44,093 nt of DNA from Rhodovarius sp. (GCA_025057055.1 JANWYF010000115.1:1-44093), one strand, 5' to 3'. Positions 18,011 to 26,691 are shown, counted from the first letter of the stretch. Notes: generated from the sequence alone by a model not told the origin. Numbers and translations are program-made.

Positions 18011-18598
18011 TCAGGCGGCCACGCCCCAGACCTCCACCCAGCTGTCGAGCAGCAGGGCGCGGCGGCGGGCGAAGAGTGCGGCCCATTCGCCGCGCCGCGC
18101 GGGGCCCTGGGCGGCCCCGGGGCGAAAGGCGCGGCTGCTCTCCCAGGCGGCAAGGCTCGGGTAGCAGGTGAGCAGCATGATCTGCGCCGCCCCGTCCGGG
18201 GTTGGGGCCATGTCCTGCCACAGGCCGAGGGGGCGGCCGGGGGTGTCGGCCTCGAACCCCTCCCAGGCGCGGGTGGTGATCTCGATCAGCTCCGGGGCAT
18301 CGCGCTGCGGCAGGATGAACCAGCGCCGCGTCACGATCCCGCCCGCCGCGGGGTCGGGCAGACAATCGCCGCGGGCCACCGGACGCAGGGCGCGGGTCGC
18401 GACGGTGGCGATATCCCCGCCGGTGGCCAGGGTCGGCATGGGTTGATGCGCGCTGAGCGACAGCCGCAGCAGCCGATCCATCCCCGGCCCGATCCAGGGT
18501 GCCAGCACCACCGCAGCAGGCGTGCGCAGGGCCGCCGCAACCGCCGGACCGCGCTGCGGGTGGCAGAGGATCTCCTCCAGGCGCAGCCAGCGGCTCAC
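18011..18598 (-). CDS. NIPSNAP-like domain protein
   Basis: 195 residues with a GTG start at 18598 (VSRWLRLEEILCHP), backed by a strong AAGGAGGGGAGG immediately upstream; the longer frame to 18820 is antisense to the FAD oxidoreductase gene and was rejected. The C-terminal half (RRWFILPQRDAPELIEITTRAWEGFEADTPGRPLGLWQD...IMLLTCYPSLAAWESSR) resembles the NIPSNAP ferredoxin-like fold, and the N-terminal half may be a divergent second copy. Function unknown. It heads the minus-strand run with GST, VOC and FkbM genes and is divergent from the sarcosine-oxidase-like gene, 103 bases apart. Confidence 0.65.
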   Translation of the reverse strand: MSRWLRLEEILCHPQRGPAVAAALRTPAAVVLAPWIGPGMDRLLRLSLSAHQPMPTLATGGDIATVATRALRPVARGDCLPDPAAGGIVTRRWFILPQRDAPELIEITTRAWEGFEADTPGRPLGLWQDMAPTPDGAAQIMLLTCYPSLAAWESSRAFRPGAAQGPARRGEWAALFARRRALLLDSWVEVWGVAA

Positions 18599-18701
18599 CG
18601 CATCCTCCCCTCCTTGCCCGACCGCGTCGCGACCGGGCCCGGCCCATGCTGCCCCCCGCGGCGGGCTTTCGCCAGGGGCAGCACGCGGGCAGAATGCCGC
18701 C

Positions 18702-19856
18702 ATGCGAGAACAGCTGAGGGTGCTGGTGGTGGGCGCCGGGATTATGGGGCTCTCCGCGGCCTGGGCCCTCTCGGCCCGCGGCTTTGCGGTGGAGGTGCTG
18801 GATGCCGCCCCGCCGCCCAATCCGCGCGGCGCCTCGGTCGATCACCATCGCCTCATTCGCCATGCCTATGGCGCCCAGCATCACTACATGCGCATGGTCG
18901 ATGCGGCCTATGCCGCCTGGGCGCGGATGTTCGCCGATCTGGGCGAGCACCCTCTGATCGAGACCGGCATCCTCGCCACCGATGAGGGGCAGGGGCGCAC
19001 CGCCTGGCTGCAGGAGAGCCGCGCTGCCATGCGCGCCCATGGTCTGGTGGTGGAGGATCTGCCGCCCGCAGCCCTGCCCGCGCGCTTTCCCTGGATCAGC
19101 GCCGAGGCGGTCAAGGATGCCTTCTTCGCCCCGCGCGGGGGCGTGCTGCTCGCCGGGCGCATCGTGGAGCTGCTTGCCCGCCGTCTTGCCCCGCTGATCA
19201 CCCAGGCGCGGGTGGTGGAGGTGGGTGATGGCCGCCTCCGGCTCGCGGACGGGCGCTGGCTGTCGGCCGATTGGGTGGTGGTGGCCGCCGGCCCCTGGGC
19301 GCCGCGGCTGCTGCCGGGGCTGGCCGGGCGCGTGACCGCCTCTCGCCAGGTCGTGGTGCGGCTCGCGCCGCCGCAGGACCTGGCCGAGGCCTGGGTGCGC
19401 GCCCCGATGCTGCTCGACCTCTCGCTCGAGGGCGGCTTCTACCTGGTCCCGCCGGTGGCGGGCACGCCGATCAAGATCGGCGATCATTCCTTCACGCTGC
19501 AAGGCGATGCGGAGGCCGATGACCGCGCGGCGCGGCCCGAGGAGGTATCGGCGCTGCTCGCCCTGGCCGGGCGGCGCATTCCGGGGCTGGAGCGCTACCG
19601 CATCCTGGGTGCCCTCGCCTGCTACTACGACGTCGAACCGCGTGAGGAGTTCATCCTCGAGCCGATCGCGCCGCGCACCGTGGTGATGAGCGGCTTTTCC
19701 GGCCATGGCTTCAAGTTCGGCGCGGTGCTCGGTGAGGCGCTGGCCAATGCCCTGGCTGATCCGGCGCTGCTGCCCGCCCTCGGCCCCTGGGCGGCGGGGC
19801 GCGCCGCACCCGCACCCGGCCTGCTGGCCCCGCCCCGGCCGGAGCTTGCGGCATGA
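18702..19856 (+). CDS. FAD-dependent amine oxidoreductase (monomeric sarcosine oxidase-like)
   Basis: 384 residues, a DAO-family flavoprotein. The dinucleotide-binding motif VLVVGAGIMGLSAAWALSARGFAVEVLD is at residues about 7-34. The arrangement, including YRILGALACYYDVEPREEFILEP near 298-320, matches monomeric sarcosine oxidase and N-methyltryptophan oxidase, where the Cys in this strand (here Cys307) binds FAD covalently; MSGFSGHGFKFGAVLGEALA near the end is the usual FAD/substrate segment. The substrate is probably an N-methyl or other secondary amine acid, but this is inference. The start at 18702 was chosen over the longer frame because it begins directly at the Rossmann fold. Its stop overlaps the acyl-CoA dehydrogenase start by four bases. 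Confidence 0.87.
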   Translation: MREQLRVLVVGAGIMGLSAAWALSARGFAVEVLDAAPPPNPRGASVDHHRLIRHAYGAQHHYMRMVDAAYAAWARMFADLGEHPLIETGILATDEGQGRTAWLQESRAAMRAHGLVVEDLPPAALPARFPWISAEAVKDAFFAPRGGVLLAGRIVELLARRLAPLITQARVVEVGDGRLRLADGRWLSADWVVVAAGPWAPRLLPGLAGRVTASRQVVVRLAPPQDLAEAWVRAPMLLDLSLEGGFYLVPPVAGTPIKIGDHSFTLQGDAEADDRAARPEEVSALLALAGRRIPGLERYRILGALACYYDVEPREEFILEPIAPRTVVMSGFSGHGFKFGAVLGEALANALADPALLPALGPWAAGRAAPAPGLLAPPRPELAA

Positions 19857-21424
19857 GCCGCACCCCGGCCGAGGACATCGCCTTCGCGCTGACGCGGCTG
19901 ATCCCCCTTCCGCAGCGGGAGCCGGGGCTGGACGCTGCGACGGTGGCGGCGATCCTGACCGAGGCGGAGCGCTTCGCGGCCGAGGTCCTAGCCCCCCATG
20001 CCCAGGAGGCGGACCGGATCGGTGCGAGGCTGGAAAATGGGCGGGTGCGCACCCCCTATGCCGCGCCATATGCCGCCTGGCGCGCGGGGGGCTGGCAGTC
20101 CCTGCCGGCGCCGCCTGAACATGGCGGACAGGGCCTGCCCTTCGCCCTCTGGTGCGGGGTGCTCGAGCTCTGCAGCGCGGCCGATATGGCCTTCATGCTC
20201 TGCCCGCTGCTCACCGCCGGCGCGATCGAGGCGATCGCCCGGCATGCGAGCCCCGACCAGCGCGCGCGCTGGCTGCCGCCGCTGATCGCCGCCGAATGGA
20301 CCGGCACCATGTGCCTGACCGAACCGCAGGCGGGCAGCGACCTGTCCGACCTGCGCACGCGGGCCGAGCCGCTGGGCGATGGCCGCTACGCCCTGCACGG
20401 GCAGAAGATCTACATCACCTACGGCGATCACGACCTGACGGAGAACTGCCTGCATCTGGTGCTGGCGCGGCTGCCCGATGCGCCGGCCGGCACGCGCGGC
20501 ATCAGCCTCTTCGCCGCACCGCGGCTGTTGCCCGACGGGCGGGCGAATGCGCTGCGTGCCGCAGGGCTGGAGCGCAAGCTTGGCATCCATGCCAGCCCGA
20601 CCTGCGTCATGCTCTTCGAGGGGGCGGTGGCGGAACTCATCGGCGAGCCGCATCGCGGCCTGTCGGCCATGTTCGCGATGATGAACAACGCGCGCCTGGC
20701 CGTCGGGATCCAGGGGGTGGGGCAGGGGGCGCGCGCCCTCGCCCTGGCTGAGGCCTATGCGGCGCAGCGGATCCAGGGGGGGCGGCCGATCGCGCGCCAT
20801 CCGGATGTGGCGCGCATGCTGGCCGAGATGCGCGCGATCACGACCGCCATGCGCTTTCTCGCGCTCGAGGCTGCCGCGAGCCCGCCTGTCCGCCTCGCGC
20901 TGCTGACCCCGATCGTGAAGGCCTGGTGCACCGACCGCGGGGTGGAGGTCGCCCATCTCGGGCTGCAGGTGCATGGGGGCCTGGGCTACATCGAGGATGC
21001 GGGGGCGGCACAGGTGCTGCGGGATGCCCGCATCGCCCCGATCTATGAGGGGACGAACGGGATCCAGGCGCTCGATCTGGTGCAGCGCAAGCTGCGCGGC
21101 GATGGCGGGGTGGCGATGCTGAGCCTGCTCGAGCAGGAGGTGGCGCCGACCGATCCGCTGCTGGCGGCGGCGGCGGCCCGGCTGGCCGAGGCTGCGCGCT
21201 GGCTCTTGACCGCCCCGGCCGAGGAGGCGGCTGCCGGCGCGACCCCCTTCCTGGAGGCTGCGGGCTGGGTGCTCGGGGGATGGATGCTGGCGCGCGCCGC
21301 CGCCCTCGATGCGGCCTATGCGCCGATGGCGGCCTTCTATCTGCGCCGGCTTTTGCCGCGGGCCGATGCGGCCTTGATCCAGGTCAAGGAGGCCGAGGTT
21401 CTGCTCGCCTGGATGGCGTCTTGA
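19853..21424 (+). CDS. Acyl-CoA dehydrogenase (DmdC-like subfamily)
   Basis: 523 residues. The FAD-binding strand WTGTMCLTEPQAGSDLSDLRTRAEP, the segment GQKIYITYGDHDLTENCLHLVLARL and the catalytic-Glu region IYEGTNGIQALDLVQRKL (Glu399) are clear. The insertions and the extra C-terminal helical domain are those of the long subfamily that includes 3-methylmercaptopropionyl-CoA dehydrogenase (DmdC), although at 523 residues it is shorter than the usual 580-600. The acyl substrate is unknown. Translational coupling to the amine oxidoreductase suggests the two act in one catabolic route. It ends 106 bases before the carotenoid operon. Confidence 0.9.
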   Translation: MSRTPAEDIAFALTRLIPLPQREPGLDAATVAAILTEAERFAAEVLAPHAQEADRIGARLENGRVRTPYAAPYAAWRAGGWQSLPAPPEHGGQGLPFALWCGVLELCSAADMAFMLCPLLTAGAIEAIARHASPDQRARWLPPLIAAEWTGTMCLTEPQAGSDLSDLRTRAEPLGDGRYALHGQKIYITYGDHDLTENCLHLVLARLPDAPAGTRGISLFAAPRLLPDGRANALRAAGLERKLGIHASPTCVMLFEGAVAELIGEPHRGLSAMFAMMNNARLAVGIQGVGQGARALALAEAYAAQRIQGGRPIARHPDVARMLAEMRAITTAMRFLALEAAASPPVRLALLTPIVKAWCTDRGVEVAHLGLQVHGGLGYIEDAGAAQVLRDARIAPIYEGTNGIQALDLVQRKLRGDGGVAMLSLLEQEVAPTDPLLAAAAARLAEAARWLLTAPAEEAAAGATPFLEAAGWVLGGWMLARAAALDAAYAPMAAFYLRRLLPRADAALIQVKEAEVLLAWMAS

Positions 21425-21454
21425 ACAGGCGGGGGCGGGTCGATAGAAACGACT

Positions 21455-21469
21455 CCGTAACGGTTACGG
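21455..21469. promoter_or_regulatory. Perfect palindrome upstream of the carotenoid operon (candidate operator)
   Basis: CCGTAACGGTTACGG is a 7-1-7 perfect inverted repeat. A third GTTAC occurs at 21493-21497. The site is about 60 bases before the first desaturase start and just upstream of a possible -35 box (TTGCTT, 21478-21483), where an activator or repressor would bind. No matching regulator gene lies in the window, and it does not fit the CrtJ/PpsR pattern TGT-N12-ACA. Confidence 0.4.
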
Positions 21470-21530
21470 GGCAGCCCTTGCTTTGCGCGGCAGTTACAGC
21501 ACCTAGCGGCCGGGAGAGAATGGAGGGCTG

Positions 21531-23096
21531 ATGAACGCCTCGCCTGCCGCGCCCTTTGTCCGTCGGCCGCGCCATCATGTTGCGATCATCGGTGCCGGGC
21601 CGGGTGGGCTGGCGGCGGCCATGCTGCTGGCGGCGCGTGGGCTTCGGGTCACCGTCTTCGAGAAGGATCGCGTCCCGGGGGGGCGGACGCGCACCATCGA
21701 GGCACCGGGCGGCTATCGCTTCGACCTCGGCCCGACCTTCTTCCTCTATCCGCGCATCCTGCGGGAGATCTTTGCCGCCTGCGGCGCCGACCTCGAGCGC
21801 GAGGTCGAGCTGATCAAGCTCGATCCGCAATACCGCCTGATCTTCGAGGGGGAGGGCGATTCGCGCGCCATCCTCGATGCGGTGCCCGATGTCGCGCTGA
21901 TGGAGGAGGCGATCCGCCGCATCGCCCCGCAGGATGTGGCCGGCTTTCGCCGCTTCATGGCGGAAAACCGAGTCAAGCTCGACGCCTTCCGGCCGATCCT
22001 CGAGAATCCGATCCTCTCGCCCACCGATCTGCTCAGCCTACCCATGCTCAAGGGGCTGATGCGGATGCGACCGCATCTGACGGTGGATCAGGACCTGCGC
22101 CGCTACTTCAGCGACCCGCGCATCCGCCTCGCCTTCAGTTTCCAGACCAAGTATCTGGGCATGAGCCCCTTCCGCTGCCCGAGCCTGTTTACGATCCTGA
22201 GCTATCTCGAATACGAACACGGCGTCTTTCACGTCAAAGGCGGCCTGGGCACCGTCTCGGTGGCGATGGCGCGGCTGGCCGAACGCCTGGGGGCTGAGAT
22301 CCGCTACCAAAGCCCGGTCGAGCGCATCGCCTTTGCCGGGCGGCGCGCCATCGGCGTGGAGGTGGGCGGGCGGCATGTGGCGGCGGATGCGGTGGTGATG
22401 AACGCCGATTTCGCCCACGCCATGCCGCAGCTGGTGCCCGACCATCTGCGCCGCAAATGGTCGGACGAGAAGATCGAGCGCGCGCAATACTCCTGCTCGA
22501 CCTTCATGCTCTACCTCGGCATCGAGGGCGAGTGCCCGGCGATCGCCCATCACAATGTGCTGCTGTCGAAGGACTACGTGGAGAACATCCACCAGATCGA
22601 GTCCGGGATCATCCCCTCGAAGCCGAGCCTCTATCTGCACAACCCCTCGGCCACCGATCCGACCATGGCCCCGCCCGGGCATACCGCGCTCTATCTGCTG
22701 GTGCCCGTGCCCAATCTGCGTTCCGGCGCCGATTGGTCGCGTGAGCTCGCGCCGTTCCGGGAGATCGCGCTCGATCGCATCCAGTCACTCGGCATTCCTG
22801 ATCTGCGCGCGCGCATCCGCTTCGAGAAGGTGGTCACCCCGCAGGATTGGCGCGACCGCTATGCGGTGGGCTACGGTGCGACCTTCAACCTCTCGCACCG
22901 GATCCGGCAGATGCTGCATTGGCGCCCGGGCAATCGCTTCCAGGATACCGAGGGGCTGTATCTGGTGGGTGGGGGCACGCATCCGGGCAGCGGCCTGCCC
23001 GTGATCTACGAGGGGGCGCGGATCACGACCCGCCTCTTGCTCGAGGATCTGGGCCTGCCCGCGGTGCCGCCCGGCTACGCCATGGCGGCGCAATGA
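21531..23096 (+). CDS. C30 carotenoid desaturase (CrtN-like, CrtI superfamily)
   Basis: 521 residues. The FAD-binding N-terminus HVAIIGAGPGGLAAAMLLAARGLRVTVFEKDRVPGGRTRTIEAPGGYRFDLGPTFFLYP and the C-terminal signature LYLVGGGTHPGSGLPVIYEGARITTRLLL define a phytoene-desaturase-type enzyme. In this operon, with squalene-forming genes, I infer that it desaturates squalene or diapophytoene stepwise to a diapolycopene-like C30 chain, as CrtN does. Whether it makes the desaturations or the terminal oxidation, and which of the two homologues does which, cannot be settled from motifs. ATG 21531 follows GGAGGG closely. First gene of a seven-gene operon. Confidence 0.85.
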   Translation: MNASPAAPFVRRPRHHVAIIGAGPGGLAAAMLLAARGLRVTVFEKDRVPGGRTRTIEAPGGYRFDLGPTFFLYPRILREIFAACGADLEREVELIKLDPQYRLIFEGEGDSRAILDAVPDVALMEEAIRRIAPQDVAGFRRFMAENRVKLDAFRPILENPILSPTDLLSLPMLKGLMRMRPHLTVDQDLRRYFSDPRIRLAFSFQTKYLGMSPFRCPSLFTILSYLEYEHGVFHVKGGLGTVSVAMARLAERLGAEIRYQSPVERIAFAGRRAIGVEVGGRHVAADAVVMNADFAHAMPQLVPDHLRRKWSDEKIERAQYSCSTFMLYLGIEGECPAIAHHNVLLSKDYVENIHQIESGIIPSKPSLYLHNPSATDPTMAPPGHTALYLLVPVPNLRSGADWSRELAPFREIALDRIQSLGIPDLRARIRFEKVVTPQDWRDRYAVGYGATFNLSHRIRQMLHWRPGNRFQDTEGLYLVGGGTHPGSGLPVIYEGARITTRLLLEDLGLPAVPPGYAMAAQ

Positions 23097-23118
23097 CCGA
23101 AGCGGAGGGAGCTCTGAC

Positions 23119-24720
23119 ATGGCAGCGCATGTGGTGGTGATCGGCTCTGGCCTGGGCGGGCTGGCCGCGGCGGTGGTGGCGCGCGCGCGGGGCCATCGCG
23201 TCACGCTGCTTGAGCGCAACCCCTGGCTCGGCGGCAAGGCGGCGGTGCTGCATGTGCCAAGCCCGGACGGCAGCGGCAGCTTCCGCTTCGACATGGGCCC
23301 GACCATCCTGACCGTGCCCAGGGTGTTGCGCCGCATCTACGCCGAGGCCGGGCGCGAACTGCACAAGGAGCTCCCGCTGATCAAGCTCGAGCCGCAATGG
23401 CGCTGCTTCTTCGAGGACGGCACGCGGGCCGACCTGCTGGGCGATGTCGATGCGATGGTCGAGGAGATGCGGCGGGTGACCGGCAACCCGCAGATCGGCG
23501 AGGGCTATCGCCGCTTCCAGCGCATCGCCAAGCACCTGCACGATGTGAGCGAGAAGTTCTTCTTCTGGCGGCCGGTCGAGAGCATCGGTGATACCCTGAA
23601 CCTGGGCGATAGCCTCAAGCCCGATGTGCTGCGCGACGTGATGGCCCTGCGCATGGGCCAGTCGGCGGCGGGGGTCATCCGCAAGAACGTGCCCGACCGC
23701 AACATGGCCCAAATGCTGGACCACTTCATGCAGTATGTGGGCAGCAACCCCTACGCGGCGCCGGCGGTGCTCTGCAGCATCGGGGACATGCAGGCCAGCG
23801 AGGGGGTGTGGTACCCGGTGGGCGGGACCCGCGCGGTGGCCGAGGGGCTCGCGCGCCTGGCCGAGGAGCTGGGGGCGGAACTGCGCACCGGCAGCGAGGT
23901 GGCGGCCCTTGACATCGACCGCGGCCGGGTGCGCGGCGTCCTACTGGCGAGCGGCGAGCGCATCGCCTGCGATGCCGTCATCTCCAACATGGATGCGATC
24001 CGCACCTATACCGAACTCGTCGGCGGGGCGGCGGGCGAGGCCTACGCCAACCGCGGCTACGAACCCGCCTGCAGCGGCGTGGTGCTCTACCTCGGCCTCA
24101 AGCGCCGCTACGAGCACCTGGCCCATCACTGCTTCGTCTTCTCCCGCGATCCGGAGGAGGAGTTCGACGCCATCTACCGGCGCGGCGAACCGGCCCCCGA
24201 TCCGACCGCCTATCTGGCCGCCCCCTCGCTGTCCGACCCGACGGTCGCGCCAGAGGGGGGAGAGGCGCTCTATGTGCTGGTGCATACCCCCTATCTGCGC
24301 CCGCACCACGACTGGTCGCGGATGTTCAAGCCCTATCGTGATGTCATCCTCGGAAAGCTCAAGCGCACGGGGGGGATGGAGGACATCGAGGAGCGCATCG
24401 TGGTCGAACGGCACCTGACGCCAGAGGATATCCACGAACGCTACAAGGTGCTGAACGGCGCGATCTACGGCCTGGCCAGCCACGGCCGCTTCACCGGCGC
24501 CTTCAAGCCCGGCAACCGCTCCCGCCATGTCGAGGGGCTCTATCTCTGCGGGGGCGCGGCCCATCCCGGGCCAGGGATGCCGATGGTGATGATGTCCGGC
24601 TGGATCGCGGCCGATGCGCTGGATGCCGACCTCGGCGGCCGCGGCATGAGCGAGGCAGCCCGCGCCGCCGGCAGCCGCGAGGTGCCGATGATCGCCGCCC
24701 CGCCCCTGATCGCCGCCTAG
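23119..24720 (+). CDS. Second CrtI-superfamily carotenoid desaturase/oxidase (CrtP/CrtNb-like)
   Basis: 533 residues. Rossmann motif VVVIGSGLGGLAAAVVARARGHRVTLLERNPWLGGKAAVL, FDMGPTILTVPRVLRRIYAEAGR, and C-terminal LYLCGGAAHPGPGMPMVMMSGWIAADAL. It differs enough from the previous gene to be a distinct paralogue. In known C30 pathways a second such enzyme (CrtP, or CrtNb) oxidises the terminal methyl group to an aldehyde, which fits the aldehyde dehydrogenase at the end of this operon. It starts 22 bases after the first desaturase with a good GGAGGGAG ribosome-binding site, and its TAG is two bases before the acyltransferase ATG. Confidence 0.83.
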   Translation: MAAHVVVIGSGLGGLAAAVVARARGHRVTLLERNPWLGGKAAVLHVPSPDGSGSFRFDMGPTILTVPRVLRRIYAEAGRELHKELPLIKLEPQWRCFFEDGTRADLLGDVDAMVEEMRRVTGNPQIGEGYRRFQRIAKHLHDVSEKFFFWRPVESIGDTLNLGDSLKPDVLRDVMALRMGQSAAGVIRKNVPDRNMAQMLDHFMQYVGSNPYAAPAVLCSIGDMQASEGVWYPVGGTRAVAEGLARLAEELGAELRTGSEVAALDIDRGRVRGVLLASGERIACDAVISNMDAIRTYTELVGGAAGEAYANRGYEPACSGVVLYLGLKRRYEHLAHHCFVFSRDPEEEFDAIYRRGEPAPDPTAYLAAPSLSDPTVAPEGGEALYVLVHTPYLRPHHDWSRMFKPYRDVILGKLKRTGGMEDIEERIVVERHLTPEDIHERYKVLNGAIYGLASHGRFTGAFKPGNRSRHVEGLYLCGGAAHPGPGMPMVMMSGWIAADALDADLGGRGMSEAARAAGSREVPMIAAPPLIAA

Positions 24721-24722
24721 CG

Positions 24723-25529
24723 ATGGCGCGGCCGGCTGAGCCGAGCCCGGTCGGGCTCTGGTCCGAGAAGGCGATGCGCTTCTTCCACGTCGCCTTCGCC
24801 CGCAGCTTCGCCGGCTCTTTCCGCGCCCTGCGCATCCCGCCCTGGGGCATGCCCGAGGATCACCCGGGCCGCGCCCTGGTCGTCTACGCCAATCATCCCG
24901 GCTGGTGGGACGGGGTGATGTTCATGCTGCTGCTGCGCCGCTTCCACCCCGGGCGGCCGGCCTTCATCCCGATGGATGCGGCGGCGCTGCGCAAATATCC
25001 CTTCATGCGCCGGCTCGGCGTCTTTCCGGTCGAGCAGGAGAGCGCGCGCGGCGCGGTCGCCTTCCTCCGGACGGCGCGCGAGGTCCTGGAGGGCGACCGG
25101 CACATGCTCTGGATGAACGCCCCGGGGCGCTTCTGCGACGTGCGCGAACGGCCCGTGCCGATCTCTCCCGGCATGGTCCGCCTGCCTGAGATCGCACCGC
25201 ATGCCCTCTTCATCCCGCTGGCCTTCGAATACACCTACTGGACCGAAAAGCGCGGCGAGGCGCTGGCCGCCTTCGGCCCGGCCATCGAGGGGGCGGAGCT
25301 CGCTGCCCTGCCGCGACCCGAACGGGCAGAGCGCCTGCGGGCGGCGCTGACCGCCGTGATGGACCGGCTGGCCGCCGATGCGATGACGCGCGACCCCTCC
25401 CGCTTCGTGACCGTGGTCGAGGGCGGGGCGGGTGTCGGCGGCATCTATGGCTTCTGGCAATATCTCAAGGCTCTGGCGCGGCGGGAGAAGCATGACCCCC
25501 ATCATGACCCGCGCGCGGGGAGGAGCTGA
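24723..25529 (+). CDS. PlsC-type acyltransferase of the carotenoid cluster
   Basis: 268 residues. The acyltransferase motif I NHPGWWD (NHxxxxD) is clear, with VFPVEQESARG as a motif II-like segment and HALFIPLAFEYTYW as motif IV. Motif III, normally FPEGTR or, in this subgroup, a sequence like AQGRF, reads NAPGRFCDVRERP, so the usual Glu/Gln is Pro. The position suggests it acylates the sugar of the C30 carotenoid, a job done by the unrelated CrtO in Staphylococcus; lysophospholipid acylation is the alternative. No signal peptide or obvious membrane helix. Confidence 0.78.
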   Translation: MARPAEPSPVGLWSEKAMRFFHVAFARSFAGSFRALRIPPWGMPEDHPGRALVVYANHPGWWDGVMFMLLLRRFHPGRPAFIPMDAAALRKYPFMRRLGVFPVEQESARGAVAFLRTAREVLEGDRHMLWMNAPGRFCDVRERPVPISPGMVRLPEIAPHALFIPLAFEYTYWTEKRGEALAAFGPAIEGAELAALPRPERAERLRAALTAVMDRLAADAMTRDPSRFVTVVEGGAGVGGIYGFWQYLKALARREKHDPHHDPRAGRS

Positions 25530-25550
25530 GCGGCGCAAGGACCAAGAAGC

Positions 25551-26648
25551 ATGGAGTTCGCCCACATCGCCCTGCTGCTGGCGCTGCTGCCGGCCGGCCT
25601 CGGCATCGTCAATCTCCGCCGCCAGCCGCGCCTTCTCGACCGCCCGCCCGAGGGCACGCTGGTCTCGATCCTGATCCCCGCCCGCAACGAGGCCGCCCGG
25701 ATCGGCCCCTGCCTGGAGGCCGCGCTGGCCTCGACCGGGGTCGAGATCGAGGTGCTGGTGATGGATGATGCCAGCAGCGACGAGACGGCGGCGATCGTCG
25801 CCCGCTATGCCGCCCGCGATCCACGCCTCAGGCTGTTGTCCGCCCCGCCCCTGCCGCCGGGCTGGACCGGAAAGGTGCACGCCTGCGCGCGGCTGGCCGA
25901 GCAGGCGCGCGGGACGCATCTGCTCTTCATCGATGCCGATGTCCGCCTCGCCCCCCACGCCGCCGCCGCCATGGCCGCCCACAGCCTGCGGCGGCGCATC
26001 GCCATGGTCAGCGGCGTGCCGCGCCAGATCATCGGCAGCCTGGGCGAGGGGCTGACCGTCCCCTTCATCCACTTCCTCATGCTCTGCTACCTGCCCTGGG
26101 GCGGGCGGGCGGAGCGGCGGGACCCGAGCCTGGCCGCCGCCTGCGGGCAGCTCCTGCTGGTCGAACGGAGGGCCTATGAGGCGGTGGGCGGCCATGCCGC
26201 GATCAGGGGCGTTCTGCATGACGGCATCGCGCTTGCCCGGCTGTTCCGCCGCCGCGGCCACGATACCGAGGTGGTGGACGGCACGCCGCTCGCCACCTGT
26301 CGGATGTATCACGGCTTCGGGGAGGCTTGGCGCGGCTTCCTCAAAAACGCCCATGAGGGGATGGCCACCCCGGTCGGCCTGCCCGTCTGGACAGTGCTGC
26401 TGGCCGGCGCCCATATCTGGCCGTGGTTCCTGCTGCCGGACCCGGAGGCGCTGGCCACCATCCTGCTGATGCTGGGCCTGCGGGCTATCGTCACCCGCCG
26501 CACCGGAGAGCCCTGGTGGACCGTCCCGCTGCATCCGCTGACCGTGCTGGTCGCGCTGGCGATCCAATGGACGGCGCTGGTCCGCATCGCGCTCGGCTTC
26601 AAGCCGGGCTGGAAAGGGCGCGCATATCCCGCCACAACGGGGGCATGA
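25551..26648 (+). CDS. Family 2 glycosyltransferase (CrtQ/HpnB-like)
   Basis: 365 residues. An N-terminal membrane helix (IALLLALLPAGLGIVNL) is followed by a GT-A domain: VSILIPARNEAARIGPCLEAAL, EVLVMDDASSDETAAIV (UDP-sugar Asp), LLFIDADVRLAPHA (metal-binding DAD) and LHDGIALARLFRRRGH (catalytic-base Asp). Two or three C-terminal membrane helices follow (WTVLLAGAHIWPWFLL; LATILLMLGLRAIV; LTVLVALAIQWTALV). This is the membrane-bound group containing CrtQ of staphyloxanthin synthesis and HpnB of hopanoid clusters. I infer that it glycosylates the carotenoid carboxylate made by the operon. Confidence 0.85.
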   Translation: MEFAHIALLLALLPAGLGIVNLRRQPRLLDRPPEGTLVSILIPARNEAARIGPCLEAALASTGVEIEVLVMDDASSDETAAIVARYAARDPRLRLLSAPPLPPGWTGKVHACARLAEQARGTHLLFIDADVRLAPHAAAAMAAHSLRRRIAMVSGVPRQIIGSLGEGLTVPFIHFLMLCYLPWGGRAERRDPSLAAACGQLLLVERRAYEAVGGHAAIRGVLHDGIALARLFRRRGHDTEVVDGTPLATCRMYHGFGEAWRGFLKNAHEGMATPVGLPVWTVLLAGAHIWPWFLLPDPEALATILLMLGLRAIVTRRTGEPWWTVPLHPLTVLVALAIQWTALVRIALGFKPGWKGRAYPATTGA

Positions 26649-26691
26649 CGGATCGCCGCGCCGCCCCGCCTGCCGCTTGGGGGATCGCCCC

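Noticed and set aside
18522-18701. N-terminal extension of the sarcosine-oxidase-like protein
   Set aside because: The extra 60 residues are Arg/Pro/Ala-rich and overlap the start region of the divergent NIPSNAP-like gene; the FAD-binding fold begins directly after ATG 18702.
21451-21470. ECF-sigma (EcfG-type GGAAC-N16/17-CGTT) promoter before the carotenoid operon
   Set aside because: GAAAC and CGGTT are present but only about nine bases apart, so the spacing does not fit.
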